The notes beneath the pieces are model-generated. The model saw only the letters and a program-made list of their open reading frames with translations, had not been told where the DNA came from and made no database searches. Of a DNA stretch of 64,000 nt, positions 13,830-25,251 are shown one piece after another. Each line of letters starts with the position of its first letter. Position 1 is the stretch's first letter. The stretch comes from Plasmopara viticola (taxonomy: Eukaryota; Oomycota; Peronosporomycetes; Peronosporales; Peronosporaceae), in contig MBPM02000022.1 of assembly GCA_001695595.3 (NCBI GenBank), positions 620,001 through 684,000 of the forward strand, in the 5' to 3' direction. Both the position numbers and the translations under genes were made by a program.

Positions 13830-16800
13830 ATGCCCCGCTGGAATTTAACGCTTCTCCCACCGTTGGCACTGGCCGTGCTTGCGCCTGCTCAAGTACACGC
13901 TGCAGCAGCCGACCAAATGGACTTTGTCGCGTGTCCGGTCCGGCATACCCCTGAATATTACTGTTGTGAATACTCCGAGTCAACTAAGGTGGTATACACG
14001 AAGTATAACCGACCGTTTGGCGGTGACTTCGAGTCGTACTATGTCGATGGCTGGAAGCAGCAGCGCCAAGTCAACTTTCCATACACAATGTACCGTCCAT
14101 CCACGCCCGAGTTTTATTACGATGATCCAAGCACGATTTGTCGATTACAGGCCGTGGTGGACCCCATGACGGACGTTTTGACGGAAGAACTGCAGTGTGC
14201 GGAGACCAATTCGTCGCTTGAAGCGGATTCGCAAAACAGCTCAGTTTTTTGGACGTACGAAGCCAATGTCCGCAACAACAATGCCACCTTCCCGAGTAAT
14301 GCCATTTGCTATAGTATTATGCTTAACGGCGACACCGTCGACTCGGACTTGATGAACCAATGTATAACCACGACGTTGAGTACCTCGCCTCGGTTTACTA
14401 CGTACACGGAGGCAACGTTGGTTACCATCTACTTCCTGTACGTTGCCTTCTTTGCTATCCTTGGTGGGTGGGCAATCTACAAGAATTTCATGCAGAATAA
14501 CAACAAGTCAGTGAGTGAAATGAACAAGAAGCTGATTAGCGCCACTTCGACGTCACCGGGATCTCTTGCGGGAAATATACTAGATTGTCACACCAGCGTG
14601 CGCATGTCAGACCCTCAAGGACAGTTTGACACTGCTGACGGTATTTTGCAGACGGGGTTTTCCAACTCGTACATTGGCAACTTTGTCTTTGGGTGTGTCG
14701 TCTTGGCTTCGCTCGGCTTAAATGTGCTTTTGATCGTTGTCATTTGCGACTACTATGGCAACTTTAGCCCGCCACTTTTCGACCCGTCACAAGACAATGC
14801 CCTTGTTTTTATCATTGTTTGGGTCGTTACCGCTTGTTGGTTTGTCGTGATTGTGGCAATACAAGATCGTATTCTGAACTTCTTTCGCCTTAGCGTGCCA
14901 CTTGACAAATGCGAATTTGTTTACATGCTTAAGCGTGATGACACCAAAGTGTTGCTTGCTGATCGGTCGGGGGTCTCGGACTTTGTTGCTAGAGTTGAGG
15001 CCTATTTCGCGTCTAAGGGTAAAATTAGTGGCTACCGGGAGACAGTCCCAGTTGTCGAAGTTGATGGACTTCGATTTGTCGAATTTCAGCATCTCCGGTA
15101 CGTGTACGAAGACACTGAACAGCGCTTTGTACCGGGTGCAGTCGCACTCGGGCACACTTACGCTCAGATGCAACTAGAGGCATGCGGTCTTTCGGATGCT
15201 GAAGCGAAGTACCGCTACAACACTGTCGGATCCAATTCTGTTGACGTTGCAATGCCATCGCTGCTCGTCTCCATTGCGCAGGAATTTTTCACGCTTTTTT
15301 ACATCTATCAGATCATGTGCTACTACGTCTGGTACTATTTTACATACTGGAACATGGGCATTGTCATGACTGTCGTCGTCCTCGGTGCAGCTACAATTAA
15401 TATTTTCACGCAGCGTAGAATTCAGTCGTCCATTGTCAAAATGACACACTATCGCACAGATGTGACGGTGTTTCGTAGTGGCGAGTGGCGGGTTTTGTCG
15501 TCACCGGATATTGTCCCTGGTGACCTGGTAAAAGTATCTGAAAATTGGATCGTGCCATGTGATATGGCTATCATTAAGGGCACCACAGTGTGTGACGAGT
15601 CAATGTTGACAGGCGAGTCAATGCCTGTGCAAAAGTTCCCGATCCCAGAGAGCAGCTCTGAAGTGTATAATCCTGAAAAGGGCAGCAAGAAGCACACACT
15701 ATTCGCTGGTACTCGTGTGCTGTCTTCGGGTCGCCATGAAGAAATTGTGGCGATTGTACAGACCACTGGTGCGCATACGACAAAGGGTCAGTTGATTCAG
15801 TCAATCCTGTTCCCAATCCCGATGCGTTTCAAGTACAACGAACATCTCAAGATGTTGATCGCCATACTGTTCGTCTATGCTGTCATTGCCTGTATTATCG
15901 TGATCAACTTCTTAATGAGCAACGATAATCTGAGCAATCGGTTTGCTGCTTTCTGCTACGCTATTTTTGTTCTCTCGGCCGTCATTAGTCCTCTACTCCC
16001 CGTTGTCATTACTGTCGGTCAAATGAATGCCTCGCAACGTCTGATAAAGCTTGGTGTGTTTTCACTAAATGTCCAACGTATCACGCTCTGTGGCAAAGTG
16101 CGCATTTTTTGCTTTGACAAGACTGGTACGCTCACGAAGCAAGGACTCGACTTTCTTGGAGTACAGCCCGTCAAGAACTGTCTATTTGGTCCAATCGTCA
16201 ATGACGTTAAAGATGCGCCATCATCTGAAGAGTTGTTGTACGCACTTACTACGTGCCACTCCGTTGGTTCACTTGAAGATCGTCTTGTGGGAAATGAAGT
16301 GGAGGTGCGTATGTTTACGGCCACAGGCTGGGAACTGATCGAGAAGGAAGGTGTGGAACCGTACGTACGTTCAAAGGTGGATCCGGCACTCCAGCTTGAG
16401 TTCATTAAGCGCTATGACTTTGACCACCACCGCATGTCGATGAGTGTCATAGTACGAAACCGCAAAAATGGCAAGTACTACGTCTTCTGCAAGGGCTCGT
16501 ATGAACGTATGCAACAATTAAGTGCTCAAGGCACTATCCCGGCCGATTACAAGAGCGTAGCCGATCGTCTTGCGAAGGACGGGTGCTACGTCCTCGGTCT
16601 GTCGTATCGCGAGCTGCCGAGCGACTGGACGCACGAGCAAGTTGTTGCGTTTGCTAACAATCGCGACTCTGTGGACGAAGATCTGTCATTATTGGGTCTC
16701 ATTCTATTCCGCAACGAGCTAAAGGACGATACTGAGAATGCCATTGCAAAGCTGAAAGCAGGAGACATCCGTACGGTCATGATCACGGGTGACAATGCCA

Positions 16801-18035
16801 TGTGTGGCTGCTACATTGCGCGCAAGAGCGGCATGCTGTCGTCGACTTCGCGTGTGCTTTTGGGTGAAATGGTCTCGACGATGGGTAATAAGGAAGTTGT
16901 GTGGCGCGACGTGGACTCGGCTGAGGAGTACGATCTGGTAGCAGTAAAGACGATGGTTGAGCGCGGTGATGACGTGGAACTGGCTGTCACGGGGGTGGCG
17001 TTTGACGAATTGGTGGCTACGGGAGAGATCAGGGAACTACTGCTTTACATTCGCATTTTTAGTCGCATGACTCCAGACGGAAAGGTGGAATGTGTCAAAT
17101 TACACATGGAGACGGGCGCAGTGACTGGTATGTGTGGCGATGGTGGCAATGATTGTGGTGCTTTGCGTTTTGCACACGCTGGTGTCGCTCTTAGTGACGC
17201 TGAGGCTTCCGTTGTGTCGCCGTTTACGAGTAAGTCAAAGACGATCGGGTCGGTTGTTGACCTGTGCCGTGAAGGTCGCTGTAGCGTAGCGACATCTTTT
17301 GCATCCGTCAAATTTCTCATCATGTACGGTCTTATCGGTTCCGTGCTTCGATTGTTCATGTACTACAACGCTATCAACATATCACAATGGTGTTGGATTC
17401 TGGCCGATGGCTTTATGCTCGTGGGGTGTTCCTACGTCATTACGCTGTCCAAGCCACTGGACGAACTGAAGGATACGCGTCCGACGTCGAGTCTGATTGG
17501 ACCCACGACACTCTCATCTATTCTGGGGCAAGAAGTCATTAATATTATCTTCATGTGGTGTGGCTATCTCGTGCTGACGTCTCAAGTATGGTATTGCCCG
17601 TTTTCACCGGATAATGTCGATGTTGCCAAGTGGTGGCTTATCTCCGATAACCACTTGTCCACAACTCTCTTCTTTATGGTCATTGTTCAGCAGCACATTG
17701 CAGCGTGGGTTTTCAGTTTCGGCTCAACATATCGCCAACCGATCTGGAGGAACTACTTGCTTATGGCGTTTTTCACTGCAACTGGTTCATTAGGTCTGTA
17801 CTTGCTTCTCGGGGAGCCGAGCATTGTAACTGACCGCTTTCGCATTTCAAGTGGTACCAATGTCGTCGGGCTTCCAGATATTCCGATGCCCATGAGCTTT
17901 CGCCTAAAGTTACTTGCTGTGCTTCTTGGTAACATCGTTGCCTGCATTTTGTTCGAGTACGTGGTGATTCTCGGCCCTGTGCGGTCATACTTGCGCAATA
18001 AGTATCACAAGGACATGATCCCAATGAAGAAGTAG
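13830..18035 (+). CDS. P5-type (ATP13A-like) transporting ATPase
   Basis: A single-exon protein of 1401 residues. All P-type ATPase hallmarks are present: TGES in the actuator domain (from the segment CDESMLTGES), the phosphorylation site DKTGTLT with Asp near residue 763, KGS and TGDN in the nucleotide and P domains, and GDGGNDCGAL followed by AHAGVALSDAEAS, a wording typical of the P5 family. The sequence around the phosphorylation site (QRITLCGKVRIFCFDKTGT) fits P5B (ATP13A2/YPK9), the lysosomal polyamine exporters. The TM4 signature, usually PPALP in P5B, reads SPLLP here. Unusually, the protein starts with a signal-peptide-like segment (residues 1-25, ending AQVHAAA). This leads into about 165 residues rich in Cys and Tyr with three N-glycosylation sequons (NSS, NSS, NAT) before the first strong membrane helix (about 193-216). 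Many membrane segments follow. The start is the first ATG of the frame and gives the signal peptide directly. Substrate and location are inferred from the family only. Confidence 0.93.
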   Translation: MPRWNLTLLPPLALAVLAPAQVHAAAADQMDFVACPVRHTPEYYCCEYSESTKVVYTKYNRPFGGDFESYYVDGWKQQRQVNFPYTMYRPSTPEFYYDDPSTICRLQAVVDPMTDVLTEELQCAETNSSLEADSQNSSVFWTYEANVRNNNATFPSNAICYSIMLNGDTVDSDLMNQCITTTLSTSPRFTTYTEATLVTIYFLYVAFFAILGGWAIYKNFMQNNNKSVSEMNKKLISATSTSPGSLAGNILDCHTSVRMSDPQGQFDTADGILQTGFSNSYIGNFVFGCVVLASLGLNVLLIVVICDYYGNFSPPLFDPSQDNALVFIIVWVVTACWFVVIVAIQDRILNFFRLSVPLDKCEFVYMLKRDDTKVLLADRSGVSDFVARVEAYFASKGKISGYRETVPVVEVDGLRFVEFQHLRYVYEDTEQRFVPGAVALGHTYAQMQLEACGLSDAEAKYRYNTVGSNSVDVAMPSLLVSIAQEFFTLFYIYQIMCYYVWYYFTYWNMGIVMTVVVLGAATINIFTQRRIQSSIVKMTHYRTDVTVFRSGEWRVLSSPDIVPGDLVKVSENWIVPCDMAIIKGTTVCDESMLTGESMPVQKFPIPESSSEVYNPEKGSKKHTLFAGTRVLSSGRHEEIVAIVQTTGAHTTKGQLIQSILFPIPMRFKYNEHLKMLIAILFVYAVIACIIVINFLMSNDNLSNRFAAFCYAIFVLSAVISPLLPVVITVGQMNASQRLIKLGVFSLNVQRITLCGKVRIFCFDKTGTLTKQGLDFLGVQPVKNCLFGPIVNDVKDAPSSEELLYALTTCHSVGSLEDRLVGNEVEVRMFTATGWELIEKEGVEPYVRSKVDPALQLEFIKRYDFDHHRMSMSVIVRNRKNGKYYVFCKGSYERMQQLSAQGTIPADYKSVADRLAKDGCYVLGLSYRELPSDWTHEQVVAFANNRDSVDEDLSLLGLILFRNELKDDTENAIAKLKAGDIRTVMITGDNAMCGCYIARKSGMLSSTSRVLLGEMVSTMGNKEVVWRDVDSAEEYDLVAVKTMVERGDDVELAVTGVAFDELVATGEIRELLLYIRIFSRMTPDGKVECVKLHMETGAVTGMCGDGGNDCGALRFAHAGVALSDAEASVVSPFTSKSKTIGSVVDLCREGRCSVATSFASVKFLIMYGLIGSVLRLFMYYNAINISQWCWILADGFMLVGCSYVITLSKPLDELKDTRPTSSLIGPTTLSSILGQEVINIIFMWCGYLVLTSQVWYCPFSPDNVDVAKWWLISDNHLSTTLFFMVIVQQHIAAWVFSFGSTYRQPIWRNYLLMAFFTATGSLGLYLLLGEPSIVTDRFRISSGTNVVGLPDIPMPMSFRLKLLAVLLGNIVACILFEYVVILGPVRSYLRNKYHKDMIPMKK

Positions 18036-18055
18036 GCAATGTACATGCGTAAGTT

Positions 18056-18400
18056 CTAGTGTCGGCGGTGCCATTTATTATTAAAGGCATAAGATGAATC
18101 AATGTCCTCTGTGACGCTAGTAATTTTTTTTTTTATTTTATCAATGAGTGCTTTACAGCAAAAGACTCGTTGTTGTGATAGGTTGATTTGTTCGGCAGCC
18201 TTAAGCTGTATGGATTGGAATGCAATGTATCGCTCATGACAGTCCTCATCGATTTGCAGAACCGCGCAACTGATGGCACCGTCCATGCGTCACCAGCAAC
18301 GCTGCGCGGCTTTGTCTAGTCCGAAAAAAATAGACAACATGCTTGCTCAAGGCTTCCTCGACTCCTTTAAAAGCTTACAAGGGTGGCTTTTCCAGTTTCA
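18056..18400 (-). pseudogene. decayed Ty3/gypsy RNase H fragment
   Basis: The minus-strand frame 18286-18056 (76 codons) reads AVLQIDEDCHERYIAFQS then IQLKAAEQIN. This matches the gypsy RT-RNase H block that normally runs 'cAvLQ-DEDG-ER-IAFqSRQLKAAErNYp'. Just upstream on the same strand, other frames give AFKGVEEALSKHV, resembling the preceding RNase H 'AF..iK.AL' helix, interrupted by stops and frame changes. It is therefore a transposon relic and not a small host gene. It lies 20 bp beyond the ATPase stop codon in the opposite orientation. Confidence 0.65.
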
Positions 18401-21400
18401 CTCATTGTTCATACTCTTCAGTCTGATGTAGCTTAACAAGATCCGTATAGCCAGCACTGTATTTTTGTGTAGGCGCCAACACAGCCATAAATCGTTTTTG
18501 GGCCGTGGTGTAGGTCAAGGAGACGGCTTTAGTTTTCCTAGGGTCTACTTAAGTCTCTTGGCTACCAACAAAAAAGCCGAAAATTTGAGTTTCTTCTACT
18601 GCGAAGACACATTTGTCGATGTTGTAAGAAAAATAGTATTGGTCGTTGTAGCCACAAAAGCTGGTTATGAAGGCCTGGATGTCATAAACCGGACTTGCCC
18701 CTTTTAAAGCGGCTATACACGCATCTTTACAGGCGAAAACCCAGAATGGTCAGTTGCGGTGCGTGACAGAAAGCAGGCTAAGCGTCACCGGGGTATTAGC
18801 TAGCTCTTATGGGATCATTAACCACTCCTATAGCATGTTACAAGATGTTTCTATCCGCTTAGAAGGATCAACTTCCCTTATTTATTTTTGAATTTAGAAG
18901 AGGCCATCTAGTAAATCTAGTGCGCTAGACAACGTGCACACGGACATATTCCAAAGCAACACGTCTTATTCTAAAAAGCGTTTGTAGAGGTACTATTGCA
19001 CTGTTCAGATCGTTATAGGCATGAGCTAGTGATTTTGACTTATCCGGTCGTAAAAACGCAGATATTTTGAAGATGAGCGCGGGAAATGCGTCTTCGGCAC
19101 CATGGCATTCTTTGCCTCCTCGGCAAATACGTCATCAATGATTTCACATTGCTCTCCTCACTTCTCTCGATGATAAAAGCTTTGACGTTGGGTTTGCGGA
19201 CAAATCGTTGATACCATTAAATCATGGATGTACAGGATCCTTAAAATCTATCAGAATTTCTGGCCAAAGCGACACGTACGCTGTTTATAAGGCTAATCAA
19301 GAATTCCTCTGTTTACAACAGGACATGCAATAATGTCCTCAAATGGAGATACTTCTTATAGATAAACACCTCTTAGATTTTCCTCTCAGCCAAAAATTCT
19401 GTATGTTTGCTAACAAATCCACCAGTTACAATATCAAGCTATTGAACTTCACACACAAGGACTACGCTGTCCTCAATGATGGAAGCTGGTGACTATCCAA
19501 CAATTTTTGATGCCACCTTCCATACCCATGATTACGATTTACGCTATTTAAATCAGTGAGGCACTAGACCTCCCAGCCATCAAATCACCTGTTTGAATGC
19601 AGGTTGGTAGGGAAGTCACATTTATAAAGTGTGATTGCTTGTCCACTCTAGGGAGCCATCTTCAGCTGCCTCAATAAGATCCTTCAAAAATTTAGCGATA
19701 CACCTTGTTGAGTGCCCAGCCACTGGAGCCACCAAGTCGACTTAAAGCGCACTTACCATGCTAAGTGATTTCCACTAATTCTGTGGAGCCAAATTATCGT
19801 GCCAATTTTACAAACGGTCATGGCGCTCACTATTGCGTCTTTGCTTCAACACGCACGTTGCGCTGAAGGCTCTTGGACCAAGGAAGTTGTTACCACCAAT
19901 TTTTATACCTGAGAATAAGTAGCCCTAACGTGAGCTCGTGTACGCGCTTGAAATTGTTCTCCTGGTCAAATCTGAGCTATTTCAGAGCTCCAGTGGATCT
20001 TTAGGAGAGTATAAGCCGTCTTTACCATGTACTCACGATCGTTACAACCCGATTGACCGCCTGTTATTTAAGTGCAAGGTATCAAAGTAGGGTGGGGAAG
20101 CTGTCCTCCATCGTTGTTATCTCCAAGCTCAGCTGGTCTAAAGCACACTCCCTTTCGCGAGCTTAGTTCCTCAGTCTAATTGGCTCATACGGCTGTGGTA
20201 GGTGTCACAAGGAGCTGAAGAGACGTCTTTTCACGCATATCAAGCGTTCCCACTGGCTTTTCAGGTATCAATTGAGCTTAAGCTCAAGCGACAATCTCAC
20301 TATATGGTCGCTTCTACCGTAATCCCGAAAGCTCGCTCAATTGACTAGAATATTGACTTCATCATCCAAGCATTTATCCTCAATTTATTAAGGGATGCTC
20401 CCTTCATTTTTGCTTCCCATGAAGTGTTATGGCTACAGCCACTCTTTTTGAAAGGAAATGTGAGTCCAGGTTTCTGGTTCTTGCTGTATACTTGCGCCAG
20501 CTCGAGTTTTGTACCGGATTCCGAGAGTTTTTAATACTTTTGACATCTAATTTGCACAACTTGATATGTAAGGTGACTTAATTTACGTGTATAAATACAT
20601 CTGTGAAGTATGTATATTCTAGCATAACACTTTTACTAAAAGGCGCTAAGCAGTGGTCAACAAATTATGTACTGCTTTCCTGTCTGCTGCTTAGTACTAT
20701 GCCAAACAAGCTAATCACTATGATCAAAAGTGTTTACGATGTCAGACCAATCTTGCCGAAGTGGACACCAAGCCTATGAGTTATTTATAAGAGGATAATC
20801 CCTTCAAGCCACAAGCAACTGGATCGGATACTGGTGAAGGCGTTGCTCGAAAACGCACTTTACGTGTTGGAGGCACTCCCACGCTTTAGCAAGAAGAGCG
20901 AGAGGAGTTCGATGTATTCGCATCTTGCAGCGCACAAATTGCTTTTCGCTATGACGTGTTGTTCGCAATCGACGTCTGGTGCAGAAGCTGAATACGATCA
21001 TGCCGCCGACCTCGAATTTGTTACCAAAACATACATTAGGTGTCTCCGCTCTGGTTCATGATTCTCTAGCCCATAGTTTCATAGCTCTGCGAGCACTCGA
21101 CTTGCGCCCCTCTATTAGGAGTCGTAGCACTTCGTGTGAAGCCATCAATTTTTAGTTCAGCCAATGCATGGACCTTCGTGACTGTGTTAGCGTATGACTC
21201 AGGTCCATGACGCCTGGCGCGTGTCATTATACGACTTTATAAAAAGCTTATAGATTTCTTAGTCTCTTCTGATTTACGCCAAGGCTATTTTGTCAATAAT
21301 GTTAAACGGTCCGATGAAGTGCAGGCGCGATTCAGCAAGCGCATTTAAATATCAATTTTTAGATTTCAGTAGATATAAACTCCGATTTAGTATTTCGATT

Positions 21401-23000
21401 GCTTCTCTTTCTTTGATCAAACTGTATCCCTTTTTTTGGCTTTCAGTCCTTTTGTCAGAATCAAATTTCATGGCGAGCAGTCATTTGTCATGGACAGGAT
21501 AGCTCGATTCGACAGACTTAAATGACCACAGTTTAAATGTGATCAGTCGATTTTACCTTCTAGATTCCGCTTGGAAAAATACGGTGGTGATAACAAAGTT
21601 TGACGCGTGACAATTAACACTGGACAATCGTTCTGGATCGGACAAGGCCAAAATTGGCGCCTGTTTTTTCTACTTCGGGATACGCCTATTGGTGTCAGGG
21701 TACCCATACGCATTACGTACTCTTTATAAGAAGGTTGGACAGTGATCCAGCCAATAATTGACCAGGACGCACCACTTTAATAGTCGACTCCATCATGATT
21801 TACGCCATACCAGTTACTTTTTACAATTGGTAGGGAAATCTTGCGAGGCCCTTTCTGGCTTGATGAATCACATTGACTTGATCTCAATGGGACCTGTCTG
21901 ACGGCCATGTTTTCCAATAGAGAGCCTAAAAGATAGTTTCGGCTTGAATAATGCACATGTCTGCACTAGCATAGAGACGATTGCAATGCCACTTCTGAAA
22001 CTTTTAGGAAGAGGAGCTGCCATTCTGGAGGTTGAAGTCTTTACTTGTCTACAAAACAAACTAAAAACGCCAATTCCATTGCTGATTCATGCACTTCGAA
22101 GGTAGTGCAAAGCGGGCCTAAATTTAGGTCGTCCATGATCACAATTACCTTGACTTGCAAGGACGCTCGTATAGCTACATTTTTCCTTGCTTAAAGGAAC
22201 AAAGCGCGAGCTCTGGCGGATCACAAAAATCGTCGGAAGGAACGTTGTTCCTTTATGTATTCTTAGGTTACAAGCAACTCCGGTGAAGTTGTTGCACGGA
22301 TGAGTGCCTAGCTTTTGGTTTGTTATTGCCACATGTGCATGTTCATTCGTAATCCAGACCGCCTTGTTGGTCACCTTTACCTACTTATTCGAAAATAGAA
22401 AAATCTGACTTTCCTTCAAAAGTAAATCTCGTAAGCTTCAATGGCTTACACCACACGTCAGGCACAATCGCTGGGGCTACTGGAGCCTGTATTATCAAGC
22501 TCTCGAGCCAAGACTTTGCTTTGTAGAGCTCAAGCGCCATGACGCGTTCCAGCTGCTTGGCAGCAGAGAAGGTTGCAAATAGCAAGTCGTCTGAATAGTC
22601 GGTGTGCTTGTCCAACATGTACAGAAAGAATTCCTATCTGTCTCGAGCCTTGAAGATATTTCGATAGGGTGCTCGCCGTGCACAAGGAGCCTTCATACCT
22701 TTTAGAAGTTTTTACGGAACTTCGGCTTTTACGACAATAGCTGGGCTTAATGTGAAGGTTTATCTAATAAGTGATAGAATTTACAGCATATTATAGAATG
22801 GCTTTATGTTTCTGGCCAGAGAAATTAGATCTTCTTGCGTCTTGGTCAAATAACCGGATGGAACACGCGATCGATAGCCAATGTCACAAATTATGGTTCT
22901 ATTGTGCACTTCCCTGCATAGTCCACTTGATTACAACAGTTTTTTTTTGTACAAATACCACCACATTCAATTAAATTACTTTCAATTGTTGAGGATTACA
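18400..23000. other. gene-poor region
   Basis: No gene is supported. Frames of 60-95 codons on both strands (for example 20834-21061 plus, 22087-22374 minus, 22385-22618 minus) show no motif I can place. The sequence looks like decayed transposon DNA. A stretch near 20618-20690 resembles one near 9549-9610. Confidence 0.5.
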
Positions 23001-23006
23001 TGACAC

Positions 23007-23357
23007 TGGGACACTGGTAGCTTGGAAAAGGTCGGGGTGACGCCCTCCTTCCAAACGCGGGGGCTAAATGCTCGCGCGCTTCGGGCAGGTGCTCTCGGGC
23101 ATCTGCAGGTCTCTAACGAGTCTCACCCTCGACGCGACGGTCTCAAGCACCGGGCGCCACCTGGGCTCTTACCAAGTCAGAGCTAAGCAAAATAATGGAA
23201 GACCCTCATGACCTCGGTGCTGGCTGCACTGCCCGCCGAACGAGACCCGACGTATGCGGACACCACTCTATGCCGTGGACTAGCCAGACTGAGCCTAGCA
23301 CGTGCATAACTTGGCAACGCGATAACGTAATACATTACATTACATGGGACACTGGTA
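23007..23357 (+). mobile_element. LINE deletion derivative, copy 1 (325 bp) with 13-bp target duplication
   Basis: The insert 23020-23344 is flanked by identical 13-bp copies of TGGGACACTGGTA (23007-23019 and 23345-23357), a clear target-site duplication. Its first 130 bp match the 5' end of the larger copy at 57902-59013 (for example GGGGTGACGCCCTCCTT and CTCGCGCGCTTCGGGCAGG). Its last 150 bp match that copy's 3' coding end and the tail TAATACATTACATTACA. Between the two lies a short scrap equivalent to 58483-58506. The open frame is destroyed. It is therefore an internally deleted non-LTR element with both ends kept, not a 5'-truncated one. Confidence 0.88.
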
Positions 23358-25100
23358 CCCAGTAGAGGCATATAGTCACTAAGTCGTATGTACTGATTTT
23401 AAGACATCTGCCCAATGATACAGTAGTAAATTTACCAATACTGTACGTGCCGCCAAGTCCACGGCTTGTTATGAATTCCGTAGTGCACAGCTTTGCAGCC
23501 AAGTGTCGATACCGATTAGCCGCGTCTGACTGATTCCTAATGATATCGCGGTGGTGGCAGGCAGGCTGCTTGACCGCAGTTGCAGAGTAGAATTATGGTG
23601 AAGAGACGAGCAGAGGAGCATGGCTGCTACCATATACAACATTATTCTAAAATCAAACTGCGAGAGTGTAGAAGCACTTTGTCCCCGATTGTCACTAATG
23701 CGTGCTGCGCCGACGGTGCTTACCACATTATACTTGTCACAATGAAACTGCTTATTCACCGTCAACGACACCCATTCTTCCAACAGCCAGGGGTCCTGGC
23801 TACGGCGTATCGCCGCGGTATAGCTCACTTAAACTGGTCCCAACCCTGCCAGCTGCAGCGTTGAGTTGGCAGATTGTGCACAACCGTGACTGAGCTTAGG
23901 TAACAGGTTCGCAGCAGTACTCGAGCTGCTATACTGAACAATACAATAATGCGTGTACTCTATGAAGCCGCCGGTTTAGGTTTCCCGTCGCACTGTAGTG
24001 AGCCGAGCAGCAGTGTAATCGAACCTGCTTCTTGATCGCCAAGACGAATTTAAACATAAGTAATTGTCGACATTCGAGTGCCAGCAGAATTGCAAGTCGC
24101 TGCAGGGCCATATGAACAAGAGCTGTTGTTGCCATATCGTAAAGAGCGGCACAGACAAGACTAGACTGCAGAATAGGTACATAAGGTATCTAGCTTACAA
24201 AGCAAGAGCCACGAAGAGCAATGAGTGAGGCAACGAATACGGGAGGAGTTCTGTACAGTACATGTAGAGCAATGTAACGTTAGACTTCCAACTCCAGCCT
24301 GTCTGTCGTCTGCGCGAATGAAACCTTCGATCGGAAGTGCAGAAAATTCGGTAGAACGTTGCACGTGGTGCTGTTTTCTTATTCGACGGCTTGGTTTTGT
24401 ACATTAGCTTTTAGGATGAAGCCGGCTTGACGCATAAGCCGTGGGAGCAACGATCGATATTGAGGCGATTTTTTTTTCTGCGTAAAGTGACTAAAAAAAA
24501 TCCTCATCTCATTTTGCTCTTTGCACAACAAATCAATATAGAAAATCTAGAAAACGGTGTACACGCGCAGTCAGCATAAATGTCCATTTACATTTGCTGA
24601 GGCTGATCAAAGTCCATACGCTTCATGTCATTGTAGTTGCTGTACCTAAACTTGTTTTGAACGCTCGGCGGTAGCGCGACTAATTCGCTTTTTCGCGGCG
24701 AAAGAAATTGATGACATTCCCAAGCTTTGAGAAGTTCGCTTTGACTACCAACGTTCTCGATTATTTTGCGCTACCATTGCTTACCTTAAGTGGTGCTGAC
24801 ACTTTGGCAATTGCAAGAGGCGGCTAGCTTTGCGCGTGGGACTAGCATAAGGTCAGCATACATTCATAGTATCGCTAACGGCTGTACGCAACATGGTTGC
24901 CCTATATTCCGTTACCTAAAGCTTGATCTTCGACTTCGGAGCCTTCTACAGAAGAGCTCGGTCTTTGCACACCAAAATCCTTAAGCATTTTTCCGTTCAG
25001 CTGTTACCCCCACCCCAGCCAGAACCCGCGCCAGATTGGCGCTTGCCACTTGTAGCAACGCACTTGCTACTTTTAAGCTTAGTGGTTGGAGGTCACCGTT
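23358..25100. other. gene-poor region upstream of the small Cys/His-motif gene
   Basis: No supported gene. Overlapping frames of 60-119 codons on both strands in 23469-24407 have no recognisable motif and give contradictory strands. Confidence 0.45.
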
Positions 25101-25121
25101 GCAAACGCACCACCTTTTGTC

Positions 25122-25138
25122 GCTCACTTCACTTTCTT
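25122..25138 (+). promoter_or_regulatory. oomycete-type initiator with flanking promoter region
   Basis: GCTCACTTCACTTTCTT closely resembles the oomycete core promoter described for Phytophthora genes, an initiator like GCTCATTYY followed directly by CAWTTT. It lies 130 bp before the ATG at 25252, which favours that ATG over the in-frame one at 25036, which would lie upstream of the transcription start. Confidence 0.5.
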
Positions 25139-25251
25139 GCCCGCCAGCAGGTTCCGCCCATTTTGAAACACACGCTGTACCAGCTAAGCTTTTGCTATCA
25201 GGTCTGATCTACAACGCTTTTGGTGGCTCTGCGATAACTTCTCTAAGCTGT

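Noticed and set aside
18056..18286. Small host gene convergent with the ATPase
   Set aside because: The translation matches the gypsy RNase H consensus, and upstream continuation in other frames confirms a relic.
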